From Natronomonas aquatica (GTDB taxonomy: Archaea; Halobacteriota; Halobacteria; Halobacteriales; Haloarculaceae), in the NCBI RefSeq assembly GCF_024449025.1, contig NZ_JAHLKM010000010.1, forward strand, positions 1 through 64,000: DNA of 64,000 bases, read 5' to 3'. Position 1 is the stretch's first letter; every line of letters begins with the position of its first letter. The position numbers were made by a program, and so were the translations under genes. Shown here one piece after another: positions 34,651 through 43,207 of the stretch. The notes under the pieces were generated by a model. That model made no database searches. It saw nothing but the letters and a program-made list of their open reading frames with translations, and was not told the DNA's origin.

Positions 34651-35721
34651 TTATGCCTGATCGCCCTCCAACTCACCGCTCCGCTCTGTGCCAGTCGCCT
34701 CACTACTGCGAAGATGGCTAAGCGTTCGGTCGTCGAACTTCGGATGGCACCAGTACTTGTAGCCGTTGAGGGCTTCGTCCCGATCGCGCCCGACGAGCTC
34801 GTGGAGTACCTCTTTCGTTAGGCCGGTGAACGAGTAAACTTCTCCATCGTGCTCCCACTGGACATTGTCGCTCTGGCCCGTGTCCCCTGTCACAGTCGCC
34901 CACCAGAAATCGTCGTCTTCGTCCCACGTTCGGTTTGCGTCCGCAGGAACACGCTCAGGATCGTATTTGACCCGCTCTCCGGGTCGGAGGACGCCTCGTT
35001 CCAGTAGGACGTTGATCGCAGCTGGACGGCGCGATCGCTGCTGTTGTTTCTCCTGCTTTTCTCGACGCTTGGTCATGTACTCCTCCGCCTCAGCGACCGG
35101 AATTACTTGCTGACTATTGAGCAGCACTCGGCCCTGATGTTCGTACGCCTCGATACGACGGCATGTGATGTCCATGCCGTATTCCTCGATGAGCCACATC
35201 ACTGGGGCGGTGATCTCCGTACCGAAGCTTCCTGCGGCGAGGACGATCCGCGGTTTCTGGTCGAGCTCGAACTCGGCCCAGCCATCACTCGACGTTGTCA
35301 GACTGTCGGACTCCCCGATGAAGTCGACAAATGTCTGTCCAACACTCTCCGGCGTCAGTTCTGTCTCGTCTCGGGAGGACCAAAATTCGCGGTAGTCTTT
35401 CTGAACATCCTCCGCAGTCAGCGTCGCACAGTAACTCGCGTACTTGATCGCCTGGAGGTCAGTCGTCCGGTCTGCACGATCCCGTTTGAGCTCGACGACG
35501 ACGAGTTTTCCCGTCTGATCGAGAGCGAGTATGTCCAGCCGGTCGCGAGTATCCTCGAAATTCGCATATTCGGAAGTGATTACGAGCAGATCCTCACCGA
35601 GTATTCGCGGCTGCTCGATCGTCCATTCTTGTAGATCCTGTCGCTCAAGCAAGCCGAGGTCAGCGAGATCCTGCTCCTTGAGTCCCTCAAGCGTGCCTTC
35701 CTCCTCGACACTAAATAGCAT
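34651..35721 (-). CDS. NucS/DUF91-type PD-(D/E)XK nuclease with RAMA-like C-terminal domain
   Basis: A 356-residue protein. Residues 1-225 match NucS/DUF91 nucleases: RLDILALDQTGKLVVVELKR gives Asp63, Glu77 and Lys79 of the PD-(D/E)XK site, followed by DLQAIKYASYCA. A basic Gln/Arg/Lys coiled linker lies near 218-233. Residues about 235-335 (AINVLLERGVLRPGERVKYD, ... then EALNGYKYWCHP) resemble the RAMA domain, proposed to read adenine methylation. Together these suggest a modification-sensing restriction nuclease. It is divergent from the MRE11-like gene across a perfect 7-bp inverted repeat. Confidence 0.72.
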   Translation of the reverse strand: MLFSVEEEGTLEGLKEQDLADLGLLERQDLQEWTIEQPRILGEDLLVITSEYANFEDTRDRLDILALDQTGKLVVVELKRDRADRTTDLQAIKYASYCATLTAEDVQKDYREFWSSRDETELTPESVGQTFVDFIGESDSLTTSSDGWAEFELDQKPRIVLAAGSFGTEITAPVMWLIEEYGMDITCRRIEAYEHQGRVLLNSQQVIPVAEAEEYMTKRREKQEKQQQRSRRPAAINVLLERGVLRPGERVKYDPERVPADANRTWDEDDDFWWATVTGDTGQSDNVQWEHDGEVYSFTGLTKEVLHELVGRDRDEALNGYKYWCHPKFDDRTLSHLRSSEATGTERSGELEGDQA

Positions 35722-35725
35722 ACAT

Positions 35726-35742
35726 CAGTGTGTTTCACACTG
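35726..35742. promoter_or_regulatory. inverted repeat in the divergent nuclease promoter
   Basis: CAGTGTG-TTT-CACACTG is a perfect palindrome with 7-bp arms, starting 5 bases upstream of the NucS-like start codon and 70 bases from the MRE11-like start. It is a candidate shared operator. Confidence 0.45.
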
Positions 35743-35811
35743 GGCTAAACAACTTCGCTCCATCACCGGGTTCAGAAGCCATCTATACTCTTCGACGGAT
35801 AGGTGATGTAA

Positions 35812-36858
35812 ATGGTTACACGGGACGGGGTGCCGCACGATAGACGGCTGTCTGGGTCGATTACAGTGACGGTAGACAAAGTGCGGGTGAATCCCAAACC
35901 ACGGCGCGACGCTGAGCTCACCGTGCGAGACGAAGACGGGGCGGAACTGACAGTCATCATCTGGGAGACTCACGAGATCGATCAGTCGTGGGAAGAGGGG
36001 GCTACCTACGAGCTTAGCGGTGCACGTGGAAAGCGGTATTCGACAGGAAGAGGTACCAACGTCGAAGTTCAGAGCACGAAGGCGTTCGCGGCAAAGCGAG
36101 TCAGCACGAGCGACGAGACTTGTGTCCTCGTACTCGGTGACACTCATGTTGGGTATCGTCACCGACCTCGTTCCGCGAAGCCGGCGTGGGCAAGAGAAGT
36201 TAACGCTCGTGATGTATTCGCCCGCTGTTTTGAACGCGCACGCGACCTTGGCGTCGACGCCGTCATCCACGCAGGTGACGTATTCGACCATGAGAATACA
36301 CAGGGGGATCGAAACGCAGCCCGACAGGCAATCTCGCAAACCGTTGGTGCGGGAATCCCGTTCTACTACGTGTTCGGGAACCACGATGACGAAAACGGCC
36401 GGACGCTGTTAGCGTCGACTCCAGGTACTCATCTCGGGGCGAAGACATCGACCGTAACTGAGTCGCTGGTGACGCTACTGGGCGTCGACCACTGTGGCAA
36501 GTCGTTCCCGACAACTGTGCCGAACCTCTCACTGGCTGGATCTTCCGGTGTCAATGTGCTGGTCATCCACGAGTCTCCGCATCCGGTCGTCGACGAAACG
36601 GGTACCCTCTTGTACCAGACCGACGGGAACAAGGCGGACATCTCCACGTTTCTCGGTAGCACCGCCTTCGATGTCGACCTCATCGTCACGGGGCACATCC
36701 ACGTCGCCGCACACAACAGCGTCCAGGGTCACGACATCCCCGTGCTCGTCACTGGGCCCACGGTTCCGATCAGTTCCTATGAGAAGGATAGCAACCCCTC
36801 GACATGGCTATTGACTGCTACGAGCTCAGGGCTCGATCTCGACCGACAGCCGATGTAG
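35812..36858 (+). CDS. MRE11/SbcD-like metallophosphoesterase with N-terminal OB-like domain
   Basis: A 348-residue protein. Residues about 15-100 look like an OB fold (ITVTVDKVRVNP, DEDGAELTVIIWETHEID). The phosphoesterase core follows with all metal motifs in order: LVLGDTHVG (near 108), AVIHAGDVFDH (near 152), VFGNHDDENG (near 186), VIHES (near 260) and VTGHIHVAAHN (near 291). This is the arrangement of DNA exo/endonucleases such as MRE11 and SbcD, but no Rad50/SbcC partner is nearby. The OB part may supply single-strand binding. Confidence 0.8.
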   Translation: MVTRDGVPHDRRLSGSITVTVDKVRVNPKPRRDAELTVRDEDGAELTVIIWETHEIDQSWEEGATYELSGARGKRYSTGRGTNVEVQSTKAFAAKRVSTSDETCVLVLGDTHVGYRHRPRSAKPAWAREVNARDVFARCFERARDLGVDAVIHAGDVFDHENTQGDRNAARQAISQTVGAGIPFYYVFGNHDDENGRTLLASTPGTHLGAKTSTVTESLVTLLGVDHCGKSFPTTVPNLSLAGSSGVNVLVIHESPHPVVDETGTLLYQTDGNKADISTFLGSTAFDVDLIVTGHIHVAAHNSVQGHDIPVLVTGPTVPISSYEKDSNPSTWLLTATSSGLDLDRQPM

Positions 36859-36877
36859 TGTCTTGCTTGAACAGCGG

Positions 36878-37339
36878 CTAAAAATCATCTCGAACCGAGA
36901 CCCAGCATTCTGGACAGTATCGATCCTGTAATTCCCCCGAGTAGGGAGTCACGATCTTAGTTCCAGAAACTTCCGAGCCACATTCAGTGCACGTGACTGG
37001 CGATGGAGGGTTTTCAGGCGCAGGAAACCAATCTGGGAGTTCATCGAGATCGGTTGAGAGTGACCATCCAGGAATATCATCTTGATCGTCGAGGAGGTTC
37101 TGTTTCAGTTCACCAACGCCGTCACGAGTGACCCACAGACCCCCAGCCAGATACCCCCAGTACTCCACGTAGAATCGATTAGTTGACTCACAGGTGACAC
37201 TGATGCCATCGACTCCGTCTACGATCATCGTCGGATCGGCCTGATTTCGGACGATTCTGACCTGTGGCTGACCCTCATTTTCGAATCCGCCCCAAGTCTC
37301 GTCCTGCTCGATGATATCTGACTCCGAGATATTGAACAC
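36878..37339 (-). CDS. protein with C-terminal zinc ribbon, function unknown
   Basis: A 153-residue acidic protein. The first 95 residues have no recognisable motif (contains EYWGYLAGGLWVTRDGVGEL). The C-terminus carries a zinc ribbon, VTCTECGSEVSG and DRYCPECWVS. It is convergent with the MRE11-like gene. A nucleic-acid or protein-interaction role is possible. Confidence 0.62.
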   Translation of the reverse strand: MFNISESDIIEQDETWGGFENEGQPQVRIVRNQADPTMIVDGVDGISVTCESTNRFYVEYWGYLAGGLWVTRDGVGELKQNLLDDQDDIPGWSLSTDLDELPDWFPAPENPPSPVTCTECGSEVSGTKIVTPYSGELQDRYCPECWVSVRDDF

Positions 37340-37398
37340 ACTCGTAGCGTATCCGGTCGACTACAAGAATCTACCCAGGCGAACATTCTGAACGGGAT

Positions 37399-37432
37399 AC
37401 TATCAGGATATTACTGATGATCACCTGATAGT
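37399..37432. promoter_or_regulatory. 9-bp inverted repeat between divergent genes
   Basis: ACTATCAGG at 37399-37407 is the exact reverse complement of CCTGATAGT at 37424-37432, with a 16-base spacer, in the 150-bp divergent region between the zinc-ribbon gene and the TRAM-like gene. It is a candidate operator. Confidence 0.4.
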
Positions 37433-37490
37433 GAAAGACAGACATATCTCGCAGTCGGGTCGGTACAGCAGACAGATTGAAGTGTAATGT

Positions 37491-37880
37491 TTGTGTGAAT
37501 TAGTTGTGCGACCTTCTATCGGGAAAACAAGCGTAGTTGAAATAACCTGTATCAGCCAAACAGGGAACGCCCACGTTAAAATTTCAGATAAAAAACACTT
37601 AAACATCGGATGTATAGATTGTAGCGTTGGTGATTCGGTGGAAGTTCGACGTCTTGACAAAAAGTACTGTATATGTCTTGACTCAACGCTACGGCCAGAT
37701 AATTACTTATTTCGGTTAAGTAGGATGAGACAACATGATGATGAAGTTAATTCCGATAAATATAAAATTGAAAACAATACTGATGAGATTGTAACTGAAA
37801 CACACAGATCGAAAAAAGACAAAAATCCATTCGGTGGTAGTGGAGAAAATAAAAATAGCCTAATTAATGGTTCATTATAG
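37491..37880 (+). CDS. possible TRAM-like small protein, AT-rich
   Basis: A 129-codon frame with no ATG start (TTG 37491 or GTG 37506). Residues about 15-60 (VVEITCISQTGNAHVKISDK, then CSVGDSVEVRRLDKKYCICL) fit the TRAM/OB pattern of haloarchaeal RNA-binding proteins, with the usual glycine motif altered. The rest is a polar, low-complexity tail. Base composition is much more AT-rich than the chromosome. It may be a real acquired gene or a decaying one. Confidence 0.45.
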   Translation: MCELVVRPSIGKTSVVEITCISQTGNAHVKISDKKHLNIGCIDCSVGDSVEVRRLDKKYCICLDSTLRPDNYLFRLSRMRQHDDEVNSDKYKIENNTDEIVTETHRSKKDKNPFGGSGENKNSLINGSL

Positions 37881-38096
37881 TTTTGTGATAACCTATTTTC
37901 GATGCTCGGTTCCATGTGCTCAAGTAACCCATTGTCATTCCCAAGAGGTAGACTGGGAGTATCTAACATACCACAAATGGCGAGAGGGGACACCGCACTC
38001 ACACGGAAACCTATCTGTACAATGCTCAATAGCCGAAATACACAGATCCTTACCCCGCAAAGCGTGTACTATGGATCGCATTGAGAAGTGTAGACG

Positions 38097-38329
38097 ATGT
38101 TGATGGAGCAGCATACCTCAGCCACCTGTCCGGACTGCGACGAGCCTCTGCTCTTTGGAACAAAAAAGAGGTAAACAGGTGGAAAGTCTACTACGAGTGC
38201 AACGACGGGTGTGGCTTCGATCAGATGGCGGGTCGAGTGAAACTGACCGACGTAGAGCATCAAGACGAGGTACACGATCGTGCCCGCGAGATGGGCGAAC
38301 AGTGGACCAACCGTAACGAACAGAAGTGA
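38097..38329 (+). CDS. zinc-ribbon protein split by a -1 frame change at A AAA AAG
   Basis: Zero frame from ATG 38097 (or 38103) encodes MEQHTSATCPDCDEPLLFGT, then ACA AAA AAG AGG TAA (stop 38172-38174). The -1 frame continues past that stop as EVNRWKVYYECNDGCGFDQM and ends at 38329. Together they give one zinc ribbon: CPDC in the first frame, CNDGC in the second. The frames join at 38162-38168, which is a canonical -1 slippery heptamer in the correct phase. The alternatives are a lost A in the homopolymer (pseudogene or sequencing error). The unified product would be about 75 residues. Confidence 0.55.
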
Positions 38330-38348
38330 GGTCTGAGAATCTCTGCTT

Positions 38349-38582
38349 ATGAGACGCTTCGAGGTCGGTGATAATGTCCGCGTCGACATCCCCAATCGAG
38401 ATGATGCTGACTTCGACCGCTATCACGGACAAACCGGAAAAGTCGTCGAAGTGATTGAGGACGACGCTGGCCAAGCGACGGGGGACGAACGTGATTCGTA
38501 TCTGTTCGGCGTTGAGTTCAAGGGCGGCAACACCGATCACTTCCGCTGGCGAGATCTACGGCCAAATCCAAAAGAGGAGTAG
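38349..38582 (+). CDS. small SH3-like protein, function unknown
   Basis: A 77-residue acidic protein with a beta-barrel pattern like KOW/SH3 domains: FEVGDNVRVDIPNRDDADFD, HGQTGKVVEVIEDDAG, FGVEFKGGNTDHFRWRDLRP. It is 19 bases downstream of the split zinc-ribbon gene and could be co-transcribed. Confidence 0.65.
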   Translation: MRRFEVGDNVRVDIPNRDDADFDRYHGQTGKVVEVIEDDAGQATGDERDSYLFGVEFKGGNTDHFRWRDLRPNPKEE

Positions 38583-38748
38583 AAGTATACACTGTTCTCT
38601 GCGTATTCCGGATACTCCGAGTAGACGTTCTATCGATCTCGTCTGAGGCGATATGAGAGACTCAAATCCCTCCCCTTTCGACCCGGAACCATTGCTCCGA
38701 GAGAGGAATCCATGCCACCACCAACACCTGCTTGCACGCGATGACAGG

Positions 38749-38961
38749 CTACTGTGCCGCGGCACGAATGCTTGCGAAAATGCCCAACATTAGCATCACC
38801 AGAACGAACAAGACGATGAATCCCTCCAGAAATCCCACAAGAGCAACTGGACCTTCTCGTGCCGCCTCGAATCCAGCGTCCATTATTCCCGTTATAGAAC
38901 CAAGCAGAACGATGAGCACACCAAGACCGGTCGGGAGGAGCAACTGTCCGATCTGTTTCAT
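38749..38961 (-). CDS. small two-helix membrane protein
   Basis: A 70-residue protein starting MKQIGQLLLPTGLGVLIVLL with two transmembrane helices (about 5-27 and 43-65) and a short polar loop. The frame is open to 38976; the ATG at 38961 is an alternative. GAATATAACT upstream (minus strand, about 38986-38995) is TATA-like. The function is unknown; placement beside the methyltransferase-helicase genes may be coincidental. Confidence 0.55.
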   Translation of the reverse strand: MKQIGQLLLPTGLGVLIVLLGSITGIMDAGFEAAREGPVALVGFLEGFIVLFVLVMLMLGIFASIRAAAQ

Positions 38962-39082
38962 GTGTAATAATAGCAACTCTGATCAGTTATATTCTCACAT
39001 GAGCGACTCCGCGCGTCAATCTGACTAAGGAGGCGACGGATCAATCGGTCGATTTCTGCTCCTGACTCTCACCCAACAATAT

Positions 39083-42000
39083 ATGAGGCCGGTCGCCGTG
39101 GCACAGATCATGCCCTCAGACTTCCTCCAGTCTCGATCCGGTCGCCCGTGGAACTACGACCGAGATGGCGATGAGTTCGAGTTCTATCAAGGAAACGGCT
39201 CAAGCGCACTTGAGATCGTAGTCGTTGACCACGGCGAGCGCCCGACCAAAGAGTACCTCCAGAAGACGTATTCAGACCGTCGGGGCGGTCGAGTTAATCC
39301 AATCCTCATCGTCGCCCTCTATGGTGATCACGCGGGACTCTGTGGCCCAAGCGGTGAGGAGCCGCTCGTGTATCGAGATATTGATCGTGGCCAAGCAGAC
39401 CGCGTCTGTGATACCGCGCTTGACGAACCGGACAGACATACAGCACAGCGATTCCTCACTGAGACGCTTCCACAGCTCGAAGAAGAGCTAACTGGGCTCC
39501 GTAATCAGGGCCTCCTCTCGACGCACGAGCTCAAAGTCGGTGTCCCAGACCGTGACGACTGGGCGGATGCGACCGAACAGGCTCAACAAGCGTTCGACGA
39601 TGATCCACGAGAACTAATCAAGGGCCTCAACTACGAAATCGACCAGCTCACCGACCAGAGCTACGTGTTAAAAGACACGAGCGACGGCCACGAGCGCGCT
39701 GTAGCGATGTTTCTTCAGGAGGATGAATCGTTCGACCACGCTCAGGAACGCTTCGTGGGCCAGTCTCCGGTCGCCTACGCCCTCAACGAGGCTGACAAGC
39801 GCAACCTCGAATACGTTATCGGGAGCAGTGGCGACACACTGCGGCTGTACACGACGAACCCGGACGCCGGGTTTGGTTCGCGTGGCCGGACGGACACGTA
39901 CGTTGAGGTGAACACCAGCCTCCTTGCGGACGAGAAAGCGGCGTATCTGTGGCTGCTGTTCTCTGCGAACGCGCTCCGTGACGACGGTACGCTCCACGGC
40001 ATTATGGAGCGGTCAAAGGACTACGCGGCCGCCCTGGGAGAGCGACTCCGCGAGCGCATCTACGACGATGTCGTCCCGGACCTCGCCGAGGCGATTGCCC
40101 GCGCGCGGAATCTGGATGACCCCACGAAGGAGCAGCTGGACGAGACGTATGAGATGACAATCGTGCTGCTCTATCGGCTCCTATTCATCGCCTATGCCGA
40201 GGATGAGGAGTTCCTTCCAAGGCGACGCAACGAGCGGTACGATCGGAACTCGCTCAAGCAGAAGGCCCACGATCTCCACGACTTTATCGAGGGCGACAGC
40301 GAGTTCGACGCTGCGTTCTATGACCACTGGGACGACGTGATGCACCTCTCGCGCGCGGTCCATTATGGCCACGACGAGCTGGGGCTTCCAGCCTACGACG
40401 GCCGCTTGCTTTCCGAAGACGAGGACATCTCCGAGGCGGGCGCAAAGCTGGCTGACATCCGGCTCAACAACGCCGAGTTTGGCCCGGTACTGGCGAAGCT
40501 GCTGATCGACGAGACCGGCGACGGGTATCAGGGTCCAGTCGACTTCCGGAACATCGGTGTGAGGGAGTTCGGTGTGATCTACGAGGGGCTGTTGGAGTCC
40601 GAACTGTCGCTGGCGGAACAGCCGCTCACCACCGACGACGAGGGACACTACGTCCCGGTCGACTCGGACGGACAGCAGACGATTGGAGACGAGGAAGTCA
40701 TCGTCGACGAAGGCGAAGTCTACCTCCACGGTCAGTCTGGTGAACGGAAGGCGACGGGGACGTACTACACCAAATCACGTTTCGTCGAGCATCTTCTCGA
40801 CCACTCGCTTGAACCCGCGCTGGACGACCACCTCGACCGGATTGATCGGCTTCGCGAAGAGGAGGGCGAGCACGCAGCCGCAGACGCATTCTTCGACCTT
40901 CGCGTCTCGGACATCGCGATGGGATCTGGACACTTCCTTGTCGGGGCTGTCGACCGGATTGAGTCACGCTTGTACGCGTACTTGACCGAGAACCCGTTGT
41001 CACCAGTCGAGGACGAACTCGATAATCTGGAGGATGCTGCGTTGGAGGCGTTCGAGGATGAGGAATACGCGCCGCCGGTTGAGCGCGGTCAGCTTCTTCG
41101 GCGTCAGGTCGCCCGACGTTGTATCTATGGGGTCGATCTTAATCCGCTGTCAACTGAGCTCGCTCGGTTATCAATTTGGGTCCACACGTTTGTTCCTGGC
41201 CTACCGTTGACTTTCCTCGACTACAATCTCGTAACCGGAGATTCACTGGCTGGGATTGGTACTTTGGACGAAGTCACCGAGATCCTCGATGTCGAGCAGT
41301 CATCCCTGGGGATGTTTGCTGGCGGTCAGAGCGTGATGAAGGAGATCCGTGACGACATCGATCAACTGGGTAACTTTGCCGATGCCAGCGCCGAACAGGT
41401 GCAGGAAGCCCGTGAGACGCGTGCAAAAATCGAAGAAAAGATCGAACAAGTTAGAGCGCGATTTGATGTTCTCGCTGCATCACGGATCAACGATGATATT
41501 GACACCGATCCTGTTTCGGATACGGAGGTCGATATAACCGAAGAAAGCTGCTACGACAAAGCACAAGAGGTTTTGAAATCGACTCGTCCCCTTCACTTCC
41601 CGACGGCGTTTCCTGAAGTATTCGATGGGGACAAATCCGGATTTGATGTTATCGTAGGAAACCCCCCGTGGGAAAAAGCGAAAATCGAACGACACGCCTT
41701 TTGGTCTCGATATTACCCTGGTCTCCAGCGTGGGATGACTTCACAACAACGTGAAGAAAAGATAGAAGAACTCGAAACCAAGCGTCCTGATTTGTTGACT
41801 GAGCTTGAGCAACGGCAAGAAGAACAGCAAAAGAGAAGCAAGTTCTTAATCGAAGGAGATTATCCCGGTATCGGGTCGGGCGACCCCGATCTATATCAAG
41901 CGTTTTGCTGGCGTTTTTGGAACTTACTTTCGTCAGATGGGCGAGTGGGCGTTGTCTTGCCACGAGGCGCATTTATGCAGAAAGGTTCTGAAGAATTTCG

Positions 42001-43207
42001 TCATCGGGTTCTCAAAGAAGGTGATTTCGAAGATGTAACATTTATAAAAAATAAGGGACAGTGGGCTTTCCAGATTGGTGTCCGAGTTACAATCGGATTA
42101 GCGGCATTTACCAAGCAACGTTCTGACGGTATGGTTCCTATCCGAGGTCCATTTAATAGTCCAGAAAGCTTTGAAGAGGGAGTTTCCAGTGATCCATATC
42201 TATTCAGTGTAGAGGATGTTGAGTCTTGGACGGATGTAGCAGCTTTCCCACTCCTCCCCCCAGATAGACGGTCAACAGACGCCTTTAGACAGATTCAGAG
42301 ATCACCTCGCGTCGATAAGAGCCAGGATGTTGACTGGAGAATCCGACCATACCGTACAGGGATCACGCGATCCGATTGTTTAGACTTAGAGGACCCCTCA
42401 TCTGTAGATTATGATGTATGGCCAGTTTACAAAGGTAGCTCATTCGACATTTGGGAGCCAGAGACGGGCATCTATTACGGTTATGGAAAAGTGAATGACC
42501 TTTGCGAGTATTTGCAGAACAAGAGGGTTAACAGCAAAAATCACCCTCGCTCAGCTTTCTATGAAATGGACAATGACTGGATAGAAGATCCAGATACTTT
42601 ACCGTGCTACTCACCACGTATTGCGTTCCGGCGGGTAACTCAGAGGACTAATAGTAGAACCGTCTTGGCTGCGTTAATCCCGCCGAGGGTGTTTATGAGA
42701 GATGCTGACCCGTTCTTATTGTGGCCCCAAGGTGATGAGAAGGATGAAGCATACTTGATTGGTGTGCTATCAAGTATCCCGTTAGATTGGTATTCGCGCC
42801 TCTTTGTAGAAGAACACCTTGACTACTACATCTTCAATGGATTACCAGTCCCTCGTCCGGGCCGTAATGATCGACTCCGAGAACGAGCTGTCGAACTCTC
42901 CGGGCGACTCGCAGCAGTTGACGATCGCTACGCGGGCTGGGCTGATGAGGTCGGCGTCGAATACGGCCCACTTGATGATGAGGAGATGCAGGACAAAATC
43001 TACGAGTTGGATGCCATCGTCGCCCACCTTTACGGCCTCTCTCGAGAACATATCGAAATCATCTTCGAGACGTTTCACGATGGATGGAACTACGAAGAAC
43101 GCTTAGACCGCGTCCTCGACTACTACGCGAGCTGGGCCGATAAACTTGATCTCGACCACGCAAACCGCGAGGAGGAACGACAGGCGGGTACACGAAACGA
43201 TGACTGA
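39083..43207 (+). CDS. large Eco57I/PglX-type DNA adenine methyltransferase
   Basis: A 1374-residue protein (an ATG at 39110 could be the start; AATATAT lies 30 bases before it). An N-terminal region of about 550 residues has no clear motif. The methyltransferase core follows: GTYYTKSRFVEHLLD (near 556), SAM motif I DIAMGSGHFLVGAVD (near 611), YGVDLNPLSTELARLSIW, and the N6-adenine catalytic motif VGNPPWEKAK (near 858). A target-recognition region runs to about 1280, then a helical C-terminus. It overlaps the helicase gene by ATGACTGA. It should methylate host DNA; with the helicase it makes a restriction-like system. The segment 41450-42840 is far more AT-rich than the rest of the gene. Confidence 0.85.
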   Translation: MRPVAVAQIMPSDFLQSRSGRPWNYDRDGDEFEFYQGNGSSALEIVVVDHGERPTKEYLQKTYSDRRGGRVNPILIVALYGDHAGLCGPSGEEPLVYRDIDRGQADRVCDTALDEPDRHTAQRFLTETLPQLEEELTGLRNQGLLSTHELKVGVPDRDDWADATEQAQQAFDDDPRELIKGLNYEIDQLTDQSYVLKDTSDGHERAVAMFLQEDESFDHAQERFVGQSPVAYALNEADKRNLEYVIGSSGDTLRLYTTNPDAGFGSRGRTDTYVEVNTSLLADEKAAYLWLLFSANALRDDGTLHGIMERSKDYAAALGERLRERIYDDVVPDLAEAIARARNLDDPTKEQLDETYEMTIVLLYRLLFIAYAEDEEFLPRRRNERYDRNSLKQKAHDLHDFIEGDSEFDAAFYDHWDDVMHLSRAVHYGHDELGLPAYDGRLLSEDEDISEAGAKLADIRLNNAEFGPVLAKLLIDETGDGYQGPVDFRNIGVREFGVIYEGLLESELSLAEQPLTTDDEGHYVPVDSDGQQTIGDEEVIVDEGEVYLHGQSGERKATGTYYTKSRFVEHLLDHSLEPALDDHLDRIDRLREEEGEHAAADAFFDLRVSDIAMGSGHFLVGAVDRIESRLYAYLTENPLSPVEDELDNLEDAALEAFEDEEYAPPVERGQLLRRQVARRCIYGVDLNPLSTELARLSIWVHTFVPGLPLTFLDYNLVTGDSLAGIGTLDEVTEILDVEQSSLGMFAGGQSVMKEIRDDIDQLGNFADASAEQVQEARETRAKIEEKIEQVRARFDVLAASRINDDIDTDPVSDTEVDITEESCYDKAQEVLKSTRPLHFPTAFPEVFDGDKSGFDVIVGNPPWEKAKIERHAFWSRYYPGLQRGMTSQQREEKIEELETKRPDLLTELEQRQEEQQKRSKFLIEGDYPGIGSGDPDLYQAFCWRFWNLLSSDGRVGVVLPRGAFMQKGSEEFRHRVLKEGDFEDVTFIKNKGQWAFQIGVRVTIGLAAFTKQRSDGMVPIRGPFNSPESFEEGVSSDPYLFSVEDVESWTDVAAFPLLPPDRRSTDAFRQIQRSPRVDKSQDVDWRIRPYRTGITRSDCLDLEDPSSVDYDVWPVYKGSSFDIWEPETGIYYGYGKVNDLCEYLQNKRVNSKNHPRSAFYEMDNDWIEDPDTLPCYSPRIAFRRVTQRTNSRTVLAALIPPRVFMRDADPFLLWPQGDEKDEAYLIGVLSSIPLDWYSRLFVEEHLDYYIFNGLPVPRPGRNDRLRERAVELSGRLAAVDDRYAGWADEVGVEYGPLDDEEMQDKIYELDAIVAHLYGLSREHIEIIFETFHDGWNYEERLDRVLDYYASWADKLDLDHANREEERQAGTRNDD

